A DNA stretch of 23,450 nucleotides from CAZQVN01 sp964596775 (GTDB taxonomy: Bacteria; Eisenbacteria; RBG-16-71-46; JABDJR01; JAWXBZ01): NCBI GenBank assembly GCA_964596775.1, contig CAZQVN010000059.1, positions 1-23,450 of the forward strand. Reading direction: 5' to 3'. Position 1 is the first letter of the stretch; every line of letters begins with the position of its first letter. The position numbers and the translations under genes were made by a program. This document shows positions 15,514 through 21,647 of this stretch, piece after piece. Under the pieces are notes generated by a model that saw only the letters and a program-made list of their open reading frames with translations, was not told where the DNA came from and made no database searches.

Positions 15514-17874
15514 TCAGGACTTTTCGACCAGCCGGAACGCCACAACCCCCACAACCTTTCCCATCCCTCCCGCCGCGCCGAAACATCCCCGCACCCACTC
15601 GTCCCATCCCTCCGGGCGCTCGAACGCCCCCGGCTTGAGATCCGCCAGTCCCTTCCATCCTCTCGACAGAAACCGCGCCCACTCCGGATGCGGGCGACCC
15701 TCCGCGTCGATGATCAGCGACTGATGATCGGCACCTTTCTTGATGAGGAGCAACAGACCCGAGGCGTCGACGCCGGTCCCGCGCGACGTCACCAGCGCCA
15801 GCTGGCCGCGGTGACCGTCCTCGAGCTCCATCATCACCCCTTCGACGAGCGGGTGGCCGGACGCGAAGAAGTCGAGCGACTCGCGGGCCACCGCGGTTTC
15901 GCGGTCGAACGTGCCGAGCCAGCGGCTGCCCGATGTGGCGCCCGGCAGGTGATCGATGACGGCGTGATTGCCGAACTCGAAGTACCAGCTCTTCTGTTCC
16001 GGGCGGTCGATGGAGTCGAAGCCGAACTGGCGGCACGCTTCCACCACGACCCGCTGCGTCAGCGGTTCGAGGTCGGGCGGTATGCGGTCGAGGATCGCCG
16101 GGGCGAGCTCGGGGCTGTAGCGGTTCCGATGGAGATGGTGATACACGGCGCGGCTCATCGCTTCGCGGGCCTCCAGCGTTTCCCGGACCACCTGGTCGAG
16201 GTCGAGCTTCGGTTCCGGGTCGAGCGCCGCGGTCCGGATCGCTTCCTCGACATGACTGAGTGATCTTTCCAGGCCGCCGAGCGGAGCGGCGAAGATGCCG
16301 AGCCGCTCGTACATCGCGGCCACCTGGCCGGCGAAGCTCTCCCTGGCCCGGAAGTAGACGATCTCCACCGGGCGCCGCCGGTTGATCCGGTCGAGGCGGC
16401 CGATCCGCTGCTCCACGAGCACCGGGTCCCACGGCAGGTCGAACAGGACGAGCAGCCGGCAGAATTCGAAGTTCCGCCCCTCGCCGCCGCACTCGGTGGA
16501 GATCAGAAGCGTCGGCCCCTCCGGCGCGGCGAACTGGGCCACCTCGATGTCGCGCTGGCCGGGTGAGAGCTCCTCGTGGAACACCGCCACCCGGAGATTC
16601 GTGCGGAACTCGATCTCCTTCCTGAGGATGTCGAGCGCCTCCCGCTTCGACACGAAGACGAGGATCTTCTCCTCCCGCTTCTTCCAGCCGGGGAGTCGTT
16701 CGAGGATCCACTCGATGCGGGGGTCGCCGGACGCGCGCGGCATGGCGTCGGCCTGTTCCAGCGCTTCGTGGCGGCGCTTCCGTTCCAGCGGATTGCCGGC
16801 GGGCATCGCCAGCGCCTTCGCCTCGTCGGCGGCGCGCTCCGGCCACGCCTCGAGATCCACCGGCAGCGGCTTCCGCGGCGGCAGTCCGCCGATGTCCACC
16901 CGGCGGGTGCTGCTCGTGCACGGGTAGAGCGGCACGTCGTTTTTCAGGTTCGTTTCGAACTCCTCCCACGAGGAAAAATGCGCGGGCCAGAGCAGCTCCA
17001 GCAGCCGGAAGAAACCGTGCGTGTCCGCCTCCATCGGCGTGGCCGACAGGAACAGCACGTTCCGGCTCGCCGCGGCGATCGGCGCGATCGTCCGGTACGC
17101 CTGATTCCCGGCGTGACCCGGCCGCCGTTCCAGGCGGTGCGCCTCGTCCACGACGAGCAGGTCCGGCCGCGCCTCCACGGCCAGCCGGGCGGCGCGGTTG
17201 TCGGACATCAGGTCCTCCAGGGAGATGACGGAACGCGCGTGCACCTCGAACGGGTTGAAGTCCTCCCCCTGGTCGTGGAACACGTCGGCCCGCCGGTCGG
17301 CGTCGAGGAGCACGAAGATCTGGTGAAACTTCCGGTACAGTTCGCCGAGCCACTGCACGGTGAGCGTTGACGGCGTCACGATCGTCACCCGTTCGGCGCG
17401 ACCGGTGCGGATCAGCCGCGACAGGATCAGGCAGGCCTCGATCGTCTTGCCGAGGCCGACCTCGTCAGCGAGCAGCCAGCGCACCGGGTCGGCGTTGAAC
17501 GCCAGTTCCGCCACGTGCAGTTGGTGCGGAAAGATCTGGATCCGTCCGCCAAGGTAGGAGCCGAGGCCGCCGGCTTCCCGGAGACGGGCGAGGTCCAGGC
17601 TGTCGCGGCGGTTCAGGAACGCCGCCACCGGGTCCACTTCGAGGCGGATCAGACGCTCGGCCAGGTCCTCGCTGTACTCCAGGTGCCAGCGGTCGGGGTC
17701 GGCGCCGGCCGGCACGACCAGGGGAACGAACGCGTTGTCCTCCACGGCGAACTGGAGGACGCTCCCCGAGCGGGGAAAGCGGACCGTCATCCGACCCTGT
17801 TGTACGGCAAGGACTTCGCCGGGGCCGAGATCGCGGTTGAACTGGTGGAGGACCTTGTCGCCGGGCTGAAACAT
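15514..17874 (-). CDS. rapA: RapA/HepA-type SNF2 ATPase (RNA polymerase recycling factor)
   Basis: 786 aa, shorter than E. coli RapA (968 aa). ATG at 17874; no clear ribosome site is seen before it. The N-terminus (MFQPGDKVLHQFNRDLGPGEVL) is a small Tudor/KOW-like barrel as in RapA. Helicase motifs: I DEVGLGKT (137-144), II VVDEAH (DEAH 243-246), III LSATP (277-281), then KILVFVSK, CGGEGRNFEF, LVLFDLPWDPVLVEQ and the motif VI region RIGRLDRINRRR. The GEGRNFQF-like segment and the spacing are typical of RapA rather than chromatin-type SNF2. RapA frees stalled RNA polymerase after transcription. The C-terminal third is more divergent and probably lacks part of the spacer/effector domains. It is convergent with the suf operon. 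Confidence 0.9.
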   Translation of the reverse strand: MFQPGDKVLHQFNRDLGPGEVLAVQQGRMTVRFPRSGSVLQFAVEDNAFVPLVVPAGADPDRWHLEYSEDLAERLIRLEVDPVAAFLNRRDSLDLARLREAGGLGSYLGGRIQIFPHQLHVAELAFNADPVRWLLADEVGLGKTIEACLILSRLIRTGRAERVTIVTPSTLTVQWLGELYRKFHQIFVLLDADRRADVFHDQGEDFNPFEVHARSVISLEDLMSDNRAARLAVEARPDLLVVDEAHRLERRPGHAGNQAYRTIAPIAAASRNVLFLSATPMEADTHGFFRLLELLWPAHFSSWEEFETNLKNDVPLYPCTSSTRRVDIGGLPPRKPLPVDLEAWPERAADEAKALAMPAGNPLERKRRHEALEQADAMPRASGDPRIEWILERLPGWKKREEKILVFVSKREALDILRKEIEFRTNLRVAVFHEELSPGQRDIEVAQFAAPEGPTLLISTECGGEGRNFEFCRLLVLFDLPWDPVLVEQRIGRLDRINRRRPVEIVYFRARESFAGQVAAMYERLGIFAAPLGGLERSLSHVEEAIRTAALDPEPKLDLDQVVRETLEAREAMSRAVYHHLHRNRYSPELAPAILDRIPPDLEPLTQRVVVEACRQFGFDSIDRPEQKSWYFEFGNHAVIDHLPGATSGSRWLGTFDRETAVARESLDFFASGHPLVEGVMMELEDGHRGQLALVTSRGTGVDASGLLLLIKKGADHQSLIIDAEGRPHPEWARFLSRGWKGLADLKPGAFERPEGWDEWVRGCFGAAGGMGKVVGVVAFRLVEKS

Positions 17875-18320
17875 GGAGGGTCACTCTAACGGACGGGGCG
17901 GGGGAGCGGAAAGGGTTGCCCTTCGCAAGGGGGTACCTGTTGGGCTCGGCGGACACCCGCGATCACGCAAATCATTGGTTTTCCCGCAAGATTGTAATGG
18001 ACTCGGTTCGGGCCGAAGAGTAGATTCAATCAGTCTCTGGGGCTTCCGGTCCCTTTCCGTCACGGCGATCGCCCGGCGGAAACAGGCCCAAAGCCTCTGT
18101 CCGTCGGGGGGCTTCACCCGTCCATGGCCTCGGTTTCGTACCGCAATCCGACATTGGTTTTTCCCCGCAAGGTCCCCGCCTCCGCTTGCCCAATTCCAGC
18201 AGTCCGCAGTCCAGAAGTGCGTTTCCGGTCGTCGGATGATCAGGAAACACCGGGTCTCACAGAATGGTCGGCCCGCTTCGACAAAGCCACACCAACCATA
18301 CAGTTCGTTTCGGAGGATTT
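17875..18320 (+). other. 446-bp non-coding region / long leader of the peptidase gene
   Basis: No supported gene is seen here. The region lies between divergently transcribed rapA and the M43 peptidase gene. It contains a duplicated motif (17973-17990 and 18152-18171). It also has a TCGG/CCGA hairpin (18003-18006 with 18013-18016) and a stem AAGCCTC (18091-18097) / GGGGCTT (18108-18114) with one G-T pair. A good ribosome site, CGGAGGA (18311-18317), ends it. A structured 5' leader is plausible; I could not match it to a known riboswitch. Confidence 0.45.
17973..18171 (+). repeat. Direct repeat of a T/C-rich motif, copies 179 bp apart
   Basis: The motif CATTGGTTTTCCCGCAAG at 17973-17990 recurs as CATTGGTTTTTCCCCGCAAG at 18152-18171, differing by one extra T and one extra C. 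A CGCAA precedes each copy within about 10 bases. Both copies lie in the non-coding region upstream of the peptidase gene. Confidence 0.7.
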
Positions 18321-19559
18321 ATGACCAGAGGTCGTAATGCGGTTCTCTCCATGGTGGCTTTGCTCTGTCTTGTCATACCGTCCCTGGCGCTTGCCGAACA
18401 GATCGAGATCAGTCGATCCGATGTTTCGCGCAAGTGCGGAACTCCTCTCGAGGCCGAGGAAGTCACGGCACCCGATCAGGACCAGATCGAGGCCTGGATC
18501 GGCAATAACCAGATCGCGGCCGGCGGCGTCATCCCGGTCAACTTCCACGTGATCTACAACGGTTCGGAAGGGAACGTGCCGGAGTCGCAGCTCGACGCCC
18601 AGATCACGGTGATGAACTACCACTTCGCCGGCAAGGACTACAACGGCAATCCGGTTCCGGGTGCCAGGAACACCGGTTACACGTTCGTGAAGAACAGCGT
18701 GACCCGGACGAACAGCCGCAAGTGGTTCGGCATGACACCCGGCTCCGGCAACGAGACGAACGCGAAGAACGCGCTCGTGGTGAATCCCACCGGTTCGCTG
18801 AACTTCTACACCTGCAAACCCGGCCAGGGACTGCTCGGCTGGGCCACGTTCCCCTGGAACCTGGCCGGCGCCCCGAACAAGGACGGCGTCGTCGTGCATT
18901 ACGGCTCGCTCCCCGGCGGGGGCCTCGCTCCCTACAACCTGGGCGGAACCGGAACCCACGAAGTCGGCCACTGGGTCGGCCTCTATCACACGTTCCAGGG
19001 CGGCTGCCATTCCGACGCCACATGCTCGACCGCCGGCGACCTCGTCTGCGACACGCCGGCCCAGGCCACATCCACGTCCGGTTGCCCGATCGGCAAGGAG
19101 TCGTGCACGTCGTCGGCCGGCCCGGACCCGATCCACAACTACATGGATTACAGCTACGACTCCTGCTACAACAATTTCACGGCCGGTCAGGATGCCCGCG
19201 CCGACTACATGATGTCCACCTACCGCCCGGTGATCGGCTCGGCGGCGCCCGGCGTGATCCTCGCCGGCTTCGACTCCGGCATCGAGAACGGCGCCCGCGA
19301 AGGGCTCCGCATGTTCGCCCGCCCGAATCCGTTCGCCGCGGCCACGACGATCCAGTACACCCTGTCGCGTGACGCGAACATCACGCTCAAGGTGTTCGAC
19401 CTGTCGGGACGCCTCGTGTCGACGCTCGTGGACGATCTCCGCACCGCCGGCGATCACTCCGCGGTGTTCGACGGAAGCGGACTTCCGAACGGCGTGTACT
19501 TCTATGTGCTGAACGACGGACAGTCGGTGACGAAGAACCGGCTGATGCTCGTGAGGTAG
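18321..19559 (+). CDS. Secreted M43/pappalysin-like zinc metallopeptidase with C-terminal sorting domain
   Basis: 412 aa; ATG at 18321 after CGGAGGA. A signal peptide is cleaved near A25 (LALA-EQ). A propeptide-like segment precedes the catalytic domain (from about PVNFHVIYN, 72-80). The zinc site is H213-E-V-G-H217-W-V-G-L-Y-H223, the extended metzincin motif HExxHxxGxxH. The Met-turn is M275 in IHNYMDYSYDSC. Paired cysteines (C229, C235, C243, C255, C262) fit the disulfide pattern of cytophagalysin/pappalysin-type M43 peptidases. The last ~85 residues (RPNPFAAATTIQYTL, KVFDLSGRLVSTL, GVYFYVL, RLMLVR) form a FlgD-like/Type 9 sorting domain, which suggests surface attachment or secretion across an outer membrane. 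It appears monocistronic: a long leader precedes it and a strong terminator follows. Confidence 0.92.
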   Translation: MTRGRNAVLSMVALLCLVIPSLALAEQIEISRSDVSRKCGTPLEAEEVTAPDQDQIEAWIGNNQIAAGGVIPVNFHVIYNGSEGNVPESQLDAQITVMNYHFAGKDYNGNPVPGARNTGYTFVKNSVTRTNSRKWFGMTPGSGNETNAKNALVVNPTGSLNFYTCKPGQGLLGWATFPWNLAGAPNKDGVVVHYGSLPGGGLAPYNLGGTGTHEVGHWVGLYHTFQGGCHSDATCSTAGDLVCDTPAQATSTSGCPIGKESCTSSAGPDPIHNYMDYSYDSCYNNFTAGQDARADYMMSTYRPVIGSAAPGVILAGFDSGIENGAREGLRMFARPNPFAAATTIQYTLSRDANITLKVFDLSGRLVSTLVDDLRTAGDHSAVFDGSGLPNGVYFYVLNDGQSVTKNRLMLVR

Positions 19560-19606
19560 GTTTTCGAAATTGGAATCACGGACTGCCGGTCATGCCGGCG
19601 TCGATC

Positions 19607-19634
19607 GGCGCCCCGGGAAACCGGGGCGCCTTTT
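19607..19634 (+). terminator. Strong Rho-independent terminator after the peptidase gene
   Basis: GGCGCCCCGG (19607-19616) and CCGGGGCGCC (19621-19630) form a perfect 10-bp stem with a GAAA tetraloop, followed at once by TTTT (19631-19634). It is 47 nt after the stop codon at 19559. Confidence 0.93.
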
Positions 19635-19842
19635 CATTGGTACGCCAGAAATGAGTGCCCTGCGAGTGTCTGGCGTTTGGACGGTGTGGGGAAAGGCGAG
19701 TCCGGCAGGAAGACGAAGATTTCGCTTGACGGATCTCGGGGGGGGGAGGGGTAGGATCGACACGGTGGTGGATCGATAGTAGATCCCATTCTTGAATATC
19801 GACGCCATCGTGACAGCACAAAAACCATCCAGAGGAGGTCTC
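19635..19842 (+). promoter_or_regulatory. Upstream region of the exported-protein cluster
   Basis: This gap between the terminator and the next start holds TTGACG at 19726-19731 and TAGGAT at 19752-19757, a possible promoter with an over-long 20-bp spacer. The spacer contains nine consecutive G (19738-19746), then A, then four G. Such a run is prone to slippage and could change promoter spacing. GAGGAGG (19832-19838) is the ribosome site for the GTG at 19843. Confidence 0.35.
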
Positions 19843-21063
19843 GTGGCCGCGCATGCTCCTATCCGGATGAAGGTCCCATGGTGGACCAATCGCAAAACGC
19901 AGGCGATTCTCCTTCCACTTCTTCTCACTGTCTTCCCCGAAACTGTCCGTCCCACCTACGGCCAAGTCTGCCCGGAGACTACCACCACTGCGAACAAACA
20001 GGGTCGTTGGACATGTACTTTCGATCTCGAGTCAAGAGCCGTTCACGCAACCCTTCTGAGAGGCGACGGCGGAGCTGCCGCCCACAGCTATCTCTTCTAC
20101 TGGCCTGAAGAAGCGGAGGGGGAAGGCGGAGGCTCGGGACCAGGTCGCGTCTGGAAGTGGAAGAACGGCGATACCACGCCAGAGGGACTCATATCCATCC
20201 CGATGCCGGCCAACCTGTTCTGCGCCGGACACTCCGTCCTGCCGGATGGCCGGCTCTTCGTAACCGGCGGTACCGACATGGGAAATGATGTGGGGATTCG
20301 TTGCATCAACGTCTTCAATATCCAGAAGTTCAAGGGGGCCAGCGGAGCGGGGATCGAATTCGCGGAGATGGACTCCACGGATGTGTCCATCGTTGACCTC
20401 GCTGCTTCACCGGCAGACACCACGCTCATACTTGACTGCCTTAACGGAATCCATGTCAAGAACTATTCACGCCCGAAGATCCGCAAGGCGCGTGTCACTA
20501 ACTGCACGAATGCATTCCGCGTGAAGCCAATGGCCGTGCCGGATCTCGGAACGAACGAGGACTTTGGAAACAATGACGTCAGCTCGACGAAGCTCATCAA
20601 TTCGGATATCCGCTATTCCGGTTACCCGGAGATTTACGCCCTGCTCAACTGGTGGGGAACCGACCAGAGTTCGTCGATCGCGGCTAAGATGACAGGTCCC
20701 TCGAACTGGAACCCATTCCTCATGGGCGACCCTCTTCCCACCCTGTCCCGCCCGGGAATCGAAGTGGGGGCGGTTGCCGAAGTTCGGGCCTGGGCTCAGC
20801 CCAACACCCCCAACCCCTTCAGAGATCGGACGATGATCCGGTTCCAGGTTGCAATTCCGGACCAGAGAGTCGAGGTCGAGGTGTACACTGTAGGCGGCAG
20901 GCGGGTCCTCCGGCATGGAGGCGACTACGGGCCGGGAGTTCACGACTGGGTTTGGGATGGCCGTGATGACCACGGCCGGCTTCTGAGCTCGGGCATCTAC
21001 CTGTACCGGTTGACGATCGGAGTCGAACTCGTGAAGTCCGGTCGAATGCTGATCATTCGATAG
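19843..21063 (+). CDS. Exported chimera: kelch (galactose-oxidase-like) fragment + beta-helix fragment + sorting domain
   Basis: 406 aa. GTG at 19843 is chosen for the GAGGAGG 4 nt upstream; ATG at 19867 and an in-frame TTG at 19792 are alternatives. A signal peptide covers about residues 1-40. Residues ~80-155 match the first blade of galactose-oxidase/glyoxal-oxidase-like propellers (ANLFCAGHSVLPDGRLFVTGGTD). The rest of that seven-bladed fold, including its copper site, is missing. From about residue 160 the sequence becomes right-handed beta-helix-like (GAGIEFAEMDSTDVSIVD, then LLNWWGTDQSSSIAAKM, SNWNPFL), typical of the end of secreted parallel-beta-helix proteins. The last ~90 residues are a FlgD-like sorting domain (NTPNPFRDRTMIRFQV, GIYLYRLTIG, RMLIIR). 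It is probably a recombined or decaying gene; activity is unlikely. Codon use is less G/C-biased than in the left part. Confidence 0.72.
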   Translation: MAAHAPIRMKVPWWTNRKTQAILLPLLLTVFPETVRPTYGQVCPETTTTANKQGRWTCTFDLESRAVHATLLRGDGGAAAHSYLFYWPEEAEGEGGGSGPGRVWKWKNGDTTPEGLISIPMPANLFCAGHSVLPDGRLFVTGGTDMGNDVGIRCINVFNIQKFKGASGAGIEFAEMDSTDVSIVDLAASPADTTLILDCLNGIHVKNYSRPKIRKARVTNCTNAFRVKPMAVPDLGTNEDFGNNDVSSTKLINSDIRYSGYPEIYALLNWWGTDQSSSIAAKMTGPSNWNPFLMGDPLPTLSRPGIEVGAVAEVRAWAQPNTPNPFRDRTMIRFQVAIPDQRVEVEVYTVGGRRVLRHGGDYGPGVHDWVWDGRDDHGRLLSSGIYLYRLTIGVELVKSGRMLIIR

Positions 21064-21078
21064 AGGAGGACGGGAGCC

Positions 21079-21612
21079 ATGATGCTCATCCGAGGGTTGT
21101 TAATCGCCGGAGTACTCGCGGCTCCGGTAGTTGCACAAGCCGCAACGGAGACACTGACGCCGTCCCAGACGACCCGTCTGGTCAACCCGGAGGATCCCGG
21201 GGATGTTCGGCTCTTGTTTCGCTTCAGTCTTCCTGAGGGTCTTCGTGGCGGAGAGATTCTCAGGGCCTGGTGCACGATTCCATCGCGGGGGACGAAGCAG
21301 GTGCTGCTGGGGGTTACTCCGTTCTCGACAACAATTCCCCGGACCTGGAATGGGCTTGTGGGTCTGCTGTCGCAAGGTGACCTCGATCGAGGTCTTGTCG
21401 TGGCCAACGACCTCGAAGTTGCTGAAGCTGGAATTGTGGATCGCGGCATCGAGTTCGACTGTGTGGCGGCGGCCCGGGATTGGATCGACGGACGTTCGGA
21501 TCTGGGGTTCTGCGTTCAGCGCGCTCCAGGTCGTAGCGACGACGTTTCAGGCGTCCTGGGGATGGAAATCGCCGCGCCGATGCTGACGGTGGTTTATCTG
21601 CAGAGGGAGTGA
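21079..21612 (+). CDS. Small exported protein of unknown function
   Basis: 177 aa. ATG at 21079 with AGAGGAGGA 8 nt upstream; a second ATG follows directly. A clear signal peptide (LIRGLLIAGVLAAPVVAQAA) ends near residue 22. The mature part looks all-beta: RLLFRFSLPEGLRGGEILRAWCTIP resembles the strands of carbohydrate-binding DNRLRE/CBM96-like modules, where 'FRFDLS...A.L.L' is common, but the match is too short to assign the family. Two cysteines beyond the signal may be disulfide-bonded. It starts 15 bp after the chimera gene and ends 35 bp before the sialidase-fold gene, so the three are probably one operon. Confidence 0.7.
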   Translation: MMLIRGLLIAGVLAAPVVAQAATETLTPSQTTRLVNPEDPGDVRLLFRFSLPEGLRGGEILRAWCTIPSRGTKQVLLGVTPFSTTIPRTWNGLVGLLSQGDLDRGLVVANDLEVAEAGIVDRGIEFDCVAAARDWIDGRSDLGFCVQRAPGRSDDVSGVLGMEIAAPMLTVVYLQRE

Positions 21613-21647
21613 AGGTTTTTCCTCGCTTCAGGCTCAGTCCAGCACTA

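Noticed and set aside
15263..17353. Long minus-strand frame overlapping sufT and rapA
   Set aside because: Pro/Arg/Gly-rich translation in a different frame from rapA, whose helicase motifs are intact. Shadow frame.
18060..18120. Possible cyclic-di-GMP-I riboswitch (AAAGCCTC followed by GGGGGCTTCACC)
   Set aside because: The second helix with its GNRA loop and the GCAAACC element cannot be placed. Only one hairpin is supported, so I do not call a riboswitch. A covariance-model search of 17960-18320 would decide.
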